Positions 25,086 to 33,133 of a DNA stretch of 64,000 nucleotides are shown in pieces; the stretch's first letter is position 1, and the number at the start of each line of letters is the position of its first letter. This DNA comes from JBGAKG01 sp044224495 (GTDB lineage: Bacteria; Myxococcota_A; Polyangia; Polyangiales; Polyangiaceae): NCBI GenBank assembly GCA_044224495.1, contig JBGAKG010000023.1, positions 62,001-126,000 on the forward strand, given 5' to 3'. The translations under genes and the position numbers were made by a program. Below the pieces are notes generated by a model. It was not told the DNA's origin, searched no databases, and saw only the letters and a program-made list of their open reading frames with translations.

Positions 25086-26450
25086 TCACTTCGCGCCGTT
25101 GTAGAAGCTGATCGGGACGTCGACCTTGGCCCCGCCGCCGCCCGGCGCGTCGAACGACGCGTTCTGGACCTTCTGGACGATGCACTGCTCGACGGGCTGC
25201 GAGAGCCCGCTCCCGCCCGCCTTGGTGACGCTGCGTACGTCGCCGTTGGGCGCGATGTCGATCCGGATGACCAGCTTGCCGGCCATCGTCGGGTCGATCG
25301 CCAGCCCCTTCTGCTGGTAGCAGGACCGGAAGCTCGGGCGGAGCTTGGCGATGACGGCCTCGAGGTTCGGGACCGGTACCGTACCGACGACCGGTCCCGG
25401 ATCGACCACCCCGTCCACCTTGGGCCCCGCAACCGTGCGCGTACCGACGGGGGTCGTCGGGTCGATGCGACCGTTGCCGAGGTCCTGGAGCGAGCGCCGT
25501 TGGCCGAGCGGCGCGTGGTTGTCCGCGACGGTCACTTCGCCCGTCGGACTCACGCCCGCCTCCGACTGCGCTACTCCGGTGAGGTCCGTGAGCGGCAGCT
25601 CGCTTCGGTTCAATGCGTTCTCGACGGCGCTCGACCCGCCCATCGCGCCGATCAGCTCCATCCCCATCGAGCGCGCCTCGGCTGCGACGAGAGCGGCGTG
25701 GGCATCGCTCGTGGACGAGCTCGTACTCGTACCATGTTGGGACGATGTCGCGTTCGCGGGCGCCTTCGATGCGTTGGCCGGCGCGGACGCCGATGTCGTG
25801 GGCGCGGTCGCCGTGTCCACGACGTCGACGGTGGGCGCGGACGGCGGCAGCGTGCGCGTGAGGTCGACGAGCCCCGCGACGGAGACCTCGGGCACCGGCT
25901 CGTCGAGCCAGTCGGAGTACATCGCGCCGACGAGCCCGAAATGGAGCAGGAAGCTGAACGCCGCGATCACCGTGAGCGTCCAGTCCACGTCGTTCCCGGT
26001 CCGCACGGCGAGCGGGAGCTGCGGGACGGCCTTCGGCGGCGGCGGATCCACGAGCTGGAAGAGGAACGTCGTGGCGCCGACGACGAGCTTTCCACGCGCG
26101 TCGCGATCGAGGGAGATTTCCCCTCCCAGCGTCGCTGCATCGACCATCCCGTGAGCGAGCGCGACCCGCCCGGTCGCGCCGCGCGGCAGCCGGAGCGTCC
26201 AACCGTCGCCGGTGCCGGCGAAGAGGAGGTGCTCGCGCACGTCACCCATCGGCACGACGAACGTCGCGCGCTCGGAGCCACCGATCGTGATGCGCACCCG
26301 CTCGCGAAAGAGGCGCTCCTCCACCACCCTACCCTCGCGCACGACGCCCACCCGGAGCGCGCGCTCGGCAGCGGTGAAGGCTCGCGGACCGACCGCGCGC
26401 ATGGCGCGCGTCATCTGACCGGTGGGGCGAAGTTGCGGCGTGACGCTCAA
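25086..26450 (-). CDS. AgmX/PglI C-terminal (TonB-like) domain protein, FHA-like N-terminus (paralogue 2)
   Basis: This 454-aa paralogue has the same plan as the preceding gene: beta-rich N-terminal domain with RVRITIGGSERATFVV (~res 51-66), one membrane helix at ~156-178 (WTLTVIAAFSFLLHFGLVGAM), a Ser/Thr/Ala-rich linker and an AgmX/PglI C-terminus (RPSFRSCYQQKGLAIDP... VEQCIVQKVQNASFDAP). The frame is open upstream to 26639, but those residues have atypical composition. The TTG at 26450 is preferred because GGAGG lies five bases ahead of it and the resulting TPQLRPTGQMTRAMRAV matches the GPQGRPGQMTAVMRAV start of paralogue 1. Differences lie mainly in the linker. Probably both act in one complex. 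Confidence 0.86.
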   Translation of the reverse strand: MSVTPQLRPTGQMTRAMRAVGPRAFTAAERALRVGVVREGRVVEERLFRERVRITIGGSERATFVVPMGDVREHLLFAGTGDGWTLRLPRGATGRVALAHGMVDAATLGGEISLDRDARGKLVVGATTFLFQLVDPPPPKAVPQLPLAVRTGNDVDWTLTVIAAFSFLLHFGLVGAMYSDWLDEPVPEVSVAGLVDLTRTLPPSAPTVDVVDTATAPTTSASAPANASKAPANATSSQHGTSTSSSTSDAHAALVAAEARSMGMELIGAMGGSSAVENALNRSELPLTDLTGVAQSEAGVSPTGEVTVADNHAPLGQRRSLQDLGNGRIDPTTPVGTRTVAGPKVDGVVDPGPVVGTVPVPNLEAVIAKLRPSFRSCYQQKGLAIDPTMAGKLVIRIDIAPNGDVRSVTKAGGSGLSQPVEQCIVQKVQNASFDAPGGGGAKVDVPISFYNGAK

Positions 26451-26455
26451 GGGAT

Positions 26456-26460
26456 CCTCC
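26456..26460 (-). promoter_or_regulatory. Ribosome-binding site selecting a TTG start
   Basis: GGAGG on the minus strand lies five bases ahead of TTG at 26450-26448. It identifies this unusual start for the second AgmX paralogue in place of in-frame starts further upstream. Confidence 0.7.
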
Positions 26461-26509
26461 GAAGTGCGGCAAGTGCCGCTCCCCTGATCAGACCGCGCCG
26501 GAGCGAGAA

Positions 26510-26629
26510 AGTTCCGTTCCGTTCGCCCTCGGCCTTCGGCCTCGGTTGGCCGAGGCTCGCGGCCAACTCCTCCGCGGCTTCGCCGCTTCGGACTTGGCTC
26601 GGCGAGTTCCGTTCCCTTCGCCCTCGGCC
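26510..26629. repeat. Direct repeat pair and small hairpins between AgmX paralogue 2 and the ExbB-like gene
   Basis: Two 25-base copies (26510-26534 and 26605-26629) agree at 24 positions. Each has the pattern AGTTCCGTTCC then TTCGCCCTCGGCC. Between them lie nested complementary stretches, including CTCGGCC/GGCCGAG and GCGGC-TTC-GCCGC. GTTCC-rich sequence also occurs in the gap at 57.7-57.9 kb. Confidence 0.6.
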
Positions 26630-26642
26630 GTCGCCCCAAAGC

Positions 26643-27218
26643 TCAGCGCTGGAGCAACCGCTCGAGGCGCTCGACGAGCTTGTCGGCGGCCTCGGCGCGA
26701 TCCTTTGCCGCCCGCGTCGCTCGCATCTGCGCGGCGATGCAGATCGCCGCCCCCGCGAGCCCGATCGCCGCGACGTCGATCGCCGAGATCACGGCGGCGT
26801 TGATGGCGTCGCTCGTCACGTCGTCCTGCGCCGTCGCCGCGGTCAGCCCCGCGCGGAGCGCCATGCTCGCGAGGAGGAACGCCGCCGACGATGCGATGCT
26901 CGCGCACACCCGCGGTACGCGCGCCCATCGCTTCATGCGGTGGTCGAGCTCCGTCAGCGACTCGTTCACGAGCCCCGCCCGCGACTCGGGCTCCGCTCGG
27001 ACGGCGGCGAAGAGGTCGCGCTCCCAGTCAGCCGTGGGTTCGAGCTCCGCCGCGCGCTCCAGGCGCGCGAGCTTGCGGCGCGCTCCGTCGCCGCGGAGAG
27101 CGCCGAGCATCACCTTCGGATCGAACGCGGTCGGTGCGACGGCGAACGAGAGCCGGCGCAAGCTCGCCGCGCCGCAGCCGCCGGCGACGAGCACGGCCAG
27201 AAGCAGCGCGACGATCAA
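26643..27218 (-). CDS. Small membrane protein with ExbB/TolQ-like topology (tentative)
   Basis: This 191-aa protein has three hydrophobic segments: 1-18 (IVALLLAVLVAGGC), ~104-126 (VCASIASSAAFLLASMALRAGL) and ~136-163 (INAAVISAIDVAAIGLAGAAICIAA). An ~85-residue hydrophilic loop separates the first two and a charged, coiled-coil-like tail follows the third. The topology and the AxGLAxAxxIAA-type third helix resemble the ExbB/TolQ/MotA proton channel family, which drives TonB-like partners, but the canonical sequence motifs are weak. The start is TTG 27218, three bases after the previous stop, with no ribosome site. A lipoprotein reading (VAGGC as lipobox) is the alternative, although the N-terminus lacks basic residues. 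Confidence 0.5.
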   Translation of the reverse strand: MIVALLLAVLVAGGCGAASLRRLSFAVAPTAFDPKVMLGALRGDGARRKLARLERAAELEPTADWERDLFAAVRAEPESRAGLVNESLTELDHRMKRWARVPRVCASIASSAAFLLASMALRAGLTAATAQDDVTSDAINAAVISAIDVAAIGLAGAAICIAAQMRATRAAKDRAEAADKLVERLERLLQR

Positions 27219-27219
27219 C

Positions 27220-27474
27220 TCAGAACGGGTCTTTGAGGGTGGCCGCCTCGATCCGATCGAGGAACGGCTGCCGGAGCTCGGCCAGCGTGAGCTTCGGCTG
27301 GATCTTGTTCACGTCGACCGAAGCGATCGGCTTCTGGACGCGCCCGACGATCGTGACCTCGGTGAGCGTGATCACGCGTCCTTCGGCGTGCGCCTCGCCG
27401 CCGGCGAACAGCAACGCTGCCGCGGCCGCCGCGGGGACGAGAACCTTCTTGAGCACCCGCTTCACCTGGACCAT
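27220..27474 (-). CDS. 84-aa secreted protein of the envelope block
   Basis: This is a small protein with a clear signal peptide (MVQVKRVLKKVLVPAAAAAALLFAGGEAHA, cleaved near residue 30). It leaves a mature part of about 54 residues beginning EGRVITLTEVTIVGRVQKP and ending in a helix-like LTLAELRQPFLDRIEAATL. The EVTIVGRVQKP stretch is reminiscent of TonB-box/plug-start sequences, but this is only a resemblance. GGAGG (27482-27486) lies seven bases ahead of the ATG and fixes the start; an ATG 13 codons upstream has no such site. It lies between the TPR lipoprotein and the small membrane protein genes in the same operon. Confidence 0.65.
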   Translation of the reverse strand: MVQVKRVLKKVLVPAAAAAALLFAGGEAHAEGRVITLTEVTIVGRVQKPIASVDVNKIQPKLTLAELRQPFLDRIEAATLKDPF

Positions 27475-27509
27475 GGCGAAACCTCCGTCACTCCCGAGAT
27501 CGTAGCGCA

Positions 27510-28817
27510 TCATCCCTTCCCCGCATCCTTCGGCGCCGCCGCGGGGGTCGCACCACCACCGCCACCAGCAGCCATCTGGAGGTCCTTCTGCTTCTGGGTG
27601 CCGAACGATATGAGCTCGTCGATGTCGTCGTTGACGCCCGGCACCGGCTTCGGACCGCGCATCGTCTTGTAGGTGTTGAGCTCGCGGAGCGCTGCCGCGA
27701 CCTGGTCCGTCGCGTTCATGCCCGGGTAGTTCTGCGCGAACAGGTACATGAGCCCGAGGTCGTAGTGCGCCGCAGCGAGCGACGAGTCGAGCGAGAGCGC
27801 GGTGTCGAGCTCCTTCTTCGCGTCGGCGTAGCGGGTGAGCAGGCGATAGCAATCGCCGAGGTTCATGTGCGCGAGCGCGTTCTGCGGGGAGAACTTGATC
27901 GCGAGCTCGAGCACCGGCTGCGACTCCTGTGCGTTGCCCGCTTCGAGGCGCATGGCTCCGAGCTGAATGAGGGCCTCGACCATGTCGGGGCGCTTCTGGC
28001 GCGCGGCCTCGAAGTCCTTCATCGCCGGACCGCGATCGCCCGCGGCCCGATAGATGAGGCCGCGGAGGAGGTGGGCCTCCGGGTTCTCCGGATCGCGTGC
28101 CGGCGTTCCCTGGCCGAAGCCCTCGAGGATCGCGCGGAGCGCGTACTTCGCGAGCTCCATCCGACCCGAGCGGTAGTGATCGCGCGCGATGACGACCATC
28201 GCCTCCTTGAGGTTCGGATCGATCTTGAGCGCCTCGCCCGCGGTCTGCTGCGCGCCGGCGCTGTCCTTGCCGAGCGACTTCACCTCGGCGAGGTACGTGA
28301 GGATGCGCGCCGACTGCGGGAACTTGGTCCGCTGCTGGACCAGGAAGGCGTCGCCATCGCTCCCGCGCCCGATGCGCGCGAGGTTGATCGCATACGCACC
28401 CATCGCCGGCTCGAAGTCCGCCTTCGCCGCGATCGCCGACTTGTAGGCGGACTGCGCGCCAAGGTTGTCGCCGAGCCGCTCGAGCACGCAGCCGAGGGCG
28501 AAGAACGCCGGGGCGGACTTCGAGTCCTTGCTCGTCGCGTCCTTGAAGGCCGCCTTCGCGCCCTCGAGATCGCCGCTCGACCAGAGCTTGTAGCCCTTCT
28601 CGTAGGACGACTTCGCGTCCTCGGAGAGATCGGCGTGCTCGATCGGGGTGTCGGTCGGCGTGCCGTTGTCGGTCGTGTTGGTGCCGTTGTCCGTCGTCGA
28701 CGTCCCGCCGTCACCGCCACCGTTCGGGTATTTGGCCGGCGGCTTGTCGTCGCCACCGCAGGCGCCCGCCAGGATGGCCGCCGCGAGAACAGGTCCGAAG
28801 AAGAGAATCCGTTTCAT
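27510..28817 (-). CDS. TPR-repeat lipoprotein (GltE/NfsE-like role proposed)
   Basis: This is a 435-aa lipoprotein: signal MKRILFFGPVLAAAILAGAC with Cys20, a Gly/Thr/Asn/Asp-rich linker (~21-55), then at least seven TPR units with the usual W/A-L-G-A-Y-A-F-P spacing (e.g. APAFFALGCVLERLGDNLGAQSAYKSAI; ENPEAHLLRGLIYRAAGD; ALAHMNLGDCYRLLTRYADAKKEL). The ATG at 28817 is supported by GAGG nine bases upstream. A GTG at 28832 overlaps the previous stop (GTGA) and would add five residues. Outer-membrane TPR lipoproteins such as AglT/GltE belong to the Myxococcus gliding complex. Orthology is not shown, only matching architecture and context. Confidence 0.82.
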   Translation of the reverse strand: MKRILFFGPVLAAAILAGACGGDDKPPAKYPNGGGDGGTSTTDNGTNTTDNGTPTDTPIEHADLSEDAKSSYEKGYKLWSSGDLEGAKAAFKDATSKDSKSAPAFFALGCVLERLGDNLGAQSAYKSAIAAKADFEPAMGAYAINLARIGRGSDGDAFLVQQRTKFPQSARILTYLAEVKSLGKDSAGAQQTAGEALKIDPNLKEAMVVIARDHYRSGRMELAKYALRAILEGFGQGTPARDPENPEAHLLRGLIYRAAGDRGPAMKDFEAARQKRPDMVEALIQLGAMRLEAGNAQESQPVLELAIKFSPQNALAHMNLGDCYRLLTRYADAKKELDTALSLDSSLAAAHYDLGLMYLFAQNYPGMNATDQVAAALRELNTYKTMRGPKPVPGVNDDIDELISFGTQKQKDLQMAAGGGGGATPAAAPKDAGKG

Positions 28818-28828
28818 CGGCATGATCC

Positions 28829-31800
28829 TCACGGGGCGAGCGGCAGCGGAGCACCCGCGCCGTTCTGGGGCGGCGAAGCCGGCAAGCCGGGCCGCATCTG
28901 GACGTACATGAAGGGGCTGTAGCTCAGGAGCTTGGAGCCCGACGGATCCGTGGGGTCCTTGGTCTGACGGACGTAGGAACCCATCTTGTCATCGCCGATC
29001 AACGTCGTGAAGTATGCCAGCCGGTTCAGTGCGCGAGCGATGAGCGGATTGCGGACGTTGTAGACCTTGCCGAGGTGCACGGCGCGCGCGTAGTCACGCA
29101 CCATGATCTGGTCCGAGGCGTCGATCTCGCGGTCACGACGATCGCGCCACGCCTTCTTGACCGCGCCTTCGATGTTGTCGGCGAGATCGACGAGGTCATC
29201 GCGACCGCTATTGCGGAGCTGGTTGAGCTTCGCTTCCTGAGCGGGCGTGAACAGCTTGAACGCCGAGCCACCACAGTTGTAGAGACCTGTCCGGAGGGCA
29301 TCGTACAGCGTTCCGGCGCGAGCGATAAACGCCGGCTGCCACGTCGGCGAGCCGTACTTGTTCGCCATCTCGTTGAGCTTCTTGTCGTAGTCGTCCGCAA
29401 TGGCAGCGTCCTCGTTGAACTTGCCCTTGCTGATGAACTGGTTCGTCTTCGGGTCGGTCTTGCCGAAGATGCCTTCGCCGTTGAGCTTCACGTACGCCGC
29501 AGGGCGACCGTCGAACTTCTGAGCGATCTCCTCGTCAATCAGCGTGAAATCCGCCTCGGCGCCGTAGTCGGCGAACGGAAGCTTCTTCGCGTCCTCCGCG
29601 CTGCGCGCGCGGTAGGCGTCCCAGGCCGCGACCGTGTTCTTGAACCAATCGCGGTACGCCGGATCGCTCCCGGCCTTCTTCATCTTCGCGACGCGATAGG
29701 CGGCTTCGAGCACGTACTTCGCTGCGACGCCGTTGCCCTTGTTCGCGTTGTAGAAGCCCTGGAGCGCCAGGATCGACGACTTGCGGAAGTTCTGGTTGGA
29801 GCCGGTGTCGGCGCCATCCGGGTTCCACTGCTGGAAGTCGTAGCTCGCGACGATGTAGTCGTAGTTCGCCTTCTCTTCCGGCGTGGGGCCGAGGCCGACG
29901 ACGATCTTGTACATCGCGAGCATCTTCTCGCGCTGCCCGATCGCGTTGTAGAGGAGCATCGCGTTCTTCGCGGCTTCCTTGCGCTTCGCGTTGTCGAACC
30001 GCACGTTGGTCGCGAGCTTCTCGTAGGTCTCCGCCGCCTTCGGATAGCTGAAGAAGCCGTAGTACGTGGTGCCTTCTTCCTCGTACGCGAGGGTCAGGTA
30101 CTTGATGCGTTCCTTGTACTGCTTCGGATCCGGCGCCTTCCCGTTCTTCGGGTCGCCCTTCTCGAGGGCGCGAAGAAGCTCTTCCTTGCCGTACGCGCTG
30201 ATGAAGCGGTCGTACGCGGTGATCGCCTTGTTGATGTCACCGATCTGCTTGTAGCTGAAGGCGGCGCGCATCGCCGCGCCCGGTGCGTCCTTGTACGCGG
30301 GGTCCTTCTCGAGGGCGGCGTTGTAGAGATCCGCCGCCTCCCTCCATGCCTTGACGCGGTCCGGAGTGACGGGGTCGCACTTGTCCTCTTCCTTGACGAG
30401 ATCGCGCCCGCAAGCCTGGATGAACTTCTTGTCGGCGTCCACGAACGCCGCCACCTTGAAGATCGAGTCCGACTCACCCTTCGCCGTGCTGGTTTGCTCT
30501 GCGGTGACGGCGCACGAGTGGGCTCGTTCCGCCTCCGCCAACCGGCGGGACTCCTCGGTGTTCTTCGTCTTCGCCGCCATGGAGATGAGCTTCTCCCACG
30601 CGCGGAAGCCATACTCGTTCTTCCCGCACTGCTCCTTGTAGATGGGCTCGAAGCGCGCCTTCGCGTTCGCGAAGTCGCCGTAGACGAAGTACACGTCGGC
30701 CGTGTCGAACGCGTAAATGAGCGCGGACTTCACGCCCTTGTCGTTCGTTGGATCCTTGTCGGTCGGTACGTGCGAGATGTAGTCGTCGCGCGCGGCCATG
30801 GATGCCTTCACGCTCGGCGGGATGGGGACGACCTTGACCTTCTGTTCGTCCGGCGTCGGGCCTTCGAGCTCGACGGCAGTGCGCTTGGCCACGCCCTGCG
30901 TGCCCTTCGTGTCGTCGAAGCGCATGTAGTCGAGGTCACGGAGGACATCGACCTCCTCGATCACGAACTGCGCCGCGACGTCGAGGTACTTGTCGTCCTC
31001 GTTCGAGTCGCGCACGTCGATCGCGGCGGTCTTCGCCTCGTCGACTTCCTTCGCCGTCGGCTCCGGGTTCTGCCGGTTCATCGAGTGAAGGATGAAGTTG
31101 ATGCGCACCTGCTTGTTGCGCGCGTCCGCGAGCCAGAAGCGGCTCTCGTACGCGTCGGGCGCGTTCTCGTCCTGCTTCAGGTAGCCCTGCCACCCGACCA
31201 CGGCGAGGCGGTACTCCGCCGACGCGCGGTTCAGGTAGTCGAGTTGCTCCTTCGGGTTGCTCGTCTGCGTCGCCGCGACGAGCAGCTGCTTGCCGAGGTT
31301 CGTGTGCGCGGCAGCCGCTTGGCGCAGACCGCCCTTCACGAGGCGCTCTGCGTTCTGGATCGCCGCCGGGTTCTCCTTGTTCGCGTCGACCCAGGGCGTG
31401 TTGCCGATGTAGTTCGCGAGCGCGGTGCGCGCCTCGAGAGCCTTGGCGCCAATGGCGTCGTGCTCGGGCGTGCCCTGCTTCTTCGTGACGTTCATCTGGT
31501 CGTAGGTCTCGGCGATCGCGAACTGCACGTCCGGCGCCGTCGGATCCATCGGCCACTTCTTGAGGATCGTCTCGTAGACCTCGATCGCGTTGTTGAACTG
31601 GTTCAGGCTGCGGAACTCGCCCGCGAGCGCCTTGTAGATCTCGATCGTCCAGGGCTTGTCCTGGGGGATGAGCTGGGGATCCTTCACCCGATCGATCGCG
31701 ATGTGGAGCTTCTTCTCCGCGACCTCGGGCTTCGGCTCCGTGTCGACGATGTCGGGCCGCTGGATGAACGGTTCGTCCGGATCGGGACCGGTGAAGTCGA

Positions 31801-33133
31801 TGTTGGTGAGCGAGCCGGCGATGTACGTGTACGCCTCGCTGCGGAAGTCACCGACGTTCGTGTCGCCCATCGTCTTCTCGAGCTCGTCCGTGTGGAGGAG
31901 GAGCTGCACGAAGGCGCGGGTCGCTGCCTCGTAGCGCTGCTGCTTGAAGAGCGTCCACGAGTACTTGTAGAGAGCGACGCCGTAGAGGGGCGGCTTCTTC
32001 CAACCGAGGGACTTCGTGTACGCGCTCGCGGCGCGGTTGAGGTCCCACACCGCGATCGGCTCGTCGTCGACGACGCCGCCGCGGTTGTCGAGTTGGTCGA
32101 ACTCCCAGTTGCCGATCTGCCACCAGACTTCGGCGACGTACTTGGGGTCCTCGCCCTGCCGCAGCCCGGGCTGCGGGATGGTCTGGCAGTCGCTCGGGTA
32201 GACCTCGGTGTAGGTCGTGTCCGGCGGTCCCTTGTGGACGCGCTTCGGATCGTTGTACCGCATGCGCCAGTTCTTCCAGAACTCGGGCGGCGCATCCTGC
32301 GGCATCGCGATGATCGTGTCGACCTCGGGGTTCTTCGGGTCGGCAGGCGTGGGGTAGGCGTAGTGGTTGTGGCAGACGAGCGAGCGCCAGACCTGCTGCG
32401 CCTCTTCGATCCGGCTCGAGTCGTTGTAGGCGTGACCGAGGTAGTAGTAGATGCCGGCCAGCTCCTTGTACTGCGGGAACTCGCGGATCACGCGCTTGTA
32501 GAGTGCAATCGCCGGACGGAGGCCGATCGAGAGATCGTCCTTCGCGTCTTCGCCGCGCGCGACCTCTTCGTAGAGCGCCGCGAGGCGGAACATCGCGTCG
32601 GGGGTCGCCTCGGGCTGCGAGTTCGGACCGGAGTACTTCGCGATGAACTCCTCGAGCCGCTGAATCGCGATCTGGCGCGCCTTCTTGAGCTCTTCCTTCT
32701 CGATCCCGATCTCGTGATCGAGGCCGGTGAGGATGTTCCGCTTCTTCTCCTCGTAGTGGAGCTTGATGATCGTCGTGACCGTGTCGCGGTAGTCCTTCGC
32801 GCCGGCCGCGTACGCATCGGCTTCCTTCTGCGCGGCCTCGAGCGCCGCGACCTGCGCGGGCGTGGGCGGCGGCGGCGGCGGGCTGCGCCGCGCGGTGGTC
32901 GTCGGAGGTGCCGCGGTCGAGTCGGCCGGAGCCGCGCTCGCGCTGGCGCTCGTGACGGGAGCCGCGCTGCCGCTCGGAGCCGCCGAGGCCGACGTGGGGG
33001 CGCTCGCGCTGGGCGCCGCGCTCGCGCTGCCGGTCGGCGCCTGCGCACCGACGGAGAACGAGTAACCGACCACCGCGACGGCTGCGCCGAGCGCCAAGAG
33101 CGAAGAGCGGCGGGAACGCCGGATGCTGCTCAT
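28829..33133 (-). CDS. Very large exported TPR-repeat protein
   Basis: This is a 1434-aa protein with a signal peptide (...LLALGAAVAVVGYSFSVGAQA, cleavage ~31), an Ala/Ser/Pro/Thr linker to ~90, then a very long helical body. TPR-like pairs include LFKQQRYEAATRAFVQLLLH (~res 406), LNQFNNAIEVYETILKKWPMDP, FVYGDFANAKARFEPIYKEQC, and IGDINKAITAYDRFISAYGKEE. It is Lys/Asp/Tyr-rich, lacks membrane helices after the signal, and should be periplasmic. The large size and TPR content recall the GltD/GltI-type scaffold proteins of gliding machines. Its ATG at 33133 overlaps the upstream stop (ATGA). No catalytic domain was seen. Confidence 0.8.
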   Translation of the reverse strand: MSSIRRSRRSSLLALGAAVAVVGYSFSVGAQAPTGSASAAPSASAPTSASAAPSGSAAPVTSASASAAPADSTAAPPTTTARRSPPPPPPTPAQVAALEAAQKEADAYAAGAKDYRDTVTTIIKLHYEEKKRNILTGLDHEIGIEKEELKKARQIAIQRLEEFIAKYSGPNSQPEATPDAMFRLAALYEEVARGEDAKDDLSIGLRPAIALYKRVIREFPQYKELAGIYYYLGHAYNDSSRIEEAQQVWRSLVCHNHYAYPTPADPKNPEVDTIIAMPQDAPPEFWKNWRMRYNDPKRVHKGPPDTTYTEVYPSDCQTIPQPGLRQGEDPKYVAEVWWQIGNWEFDQLDNRGGVVDDEPIAVWDLNRAASAYTKSLGWKKPPLYGVALYKYSWTLFKQQRYEAATRAFVQLLLHTDELEKTMGDTNVGDFRSEAYTYIAGSLTNIDFTGPDPDEPFIQRPDIVDTEPKPEVAEKKLHIAIDRVKDPQLIPQDKPWTIEIYKALAGEFRSLNQFNNAIEVYETILKKWPMDPTAPDVQFAIAETYDQMNVTKKQGTPEHDAIGAKALEARTALANYIGNTPWVDANKENPAAIQNAERLVKGGLRQAAAAHTNLGKQLLVAATQTSNPKEQLDYLNRASAEYRLAVVGWQGYLKQDENAPDAYESRFWLADARNKQVRINFILHSMNRQNPEPTAKEVDEAKTAAIDVRDSNEDDKYLDVAAQFVIEEVDVLRDLDYMRFDDTKGTQGVAKRTAVELEGPTPDEQKVKVVPIPPSVKASMAARDDYISHVPTDKDPTNDKGVKSALIYAFDTADVYFVYGDFANAKARFEPIYKEQCGKNEYGFRAWEKLISMAAKTKNTEESRRLAEAERAHSCAVTAEQTSTAKGESDSIFKVAAFVDADKKFIQACGRDLVKEEDKCDPVTPDRVKAWREAADLYNAALEKDPAYKDAPGAAMRAAFSYKQIGDINKAITAYDRFISAYGKEELLRALEKGDPKNGKAPDPKQYKERIKYLTLAYEEEGTTYYGFFSYPKAAETYEKLATNVRFDNAKRKEAAKNAMLLYNAIGQREKMLAMYKIVVGLGPTPEEKANYDYIVASYDFQQWNPDGADTGSNQNFRKSSILALQGFYNANKGNGVAAKYVLEAAYRVAKMKKAGSDPAYRDWFKNTVAAWDAYRARSAEDAKKLPFADYGAEADFTLIDEEIAQKFDGRPAAYVKLNGEGIFGKTDPKTNQFISKGKFNEDAAIADDYDKKLNEMANKYGSPTWQPAFIARAGTLYDALRTGLYNCGGSAFKLFTPAQEAKLNQLRNSGRDDLVDLADNIEGAVKKAWRDRRDREIDASDQIMVRDYARAVHLGKVYNVRNPLIARALNRLAYFTTLIGDDKMGSYVRQTKDPTDPSGSKLLSYSPFMYVQMRPGLPASPPQNGAGAPLPLAP

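Noticed and set aside
26451..26639. N-terminal extension of AgmX paralogue 2 from 26639
   Set aside because: Atypical Arg/Pro-rich residues over a repeat-containing gap; the GGAGG-TTG start and paralogue alignment give a better N-terminus.
27220..27474. TonB-dependent receptor fragment
   Set aside because: The EVTIVGRVQKP resemblance is short and the protein is a complete 84-aa frame with its own start and stop.
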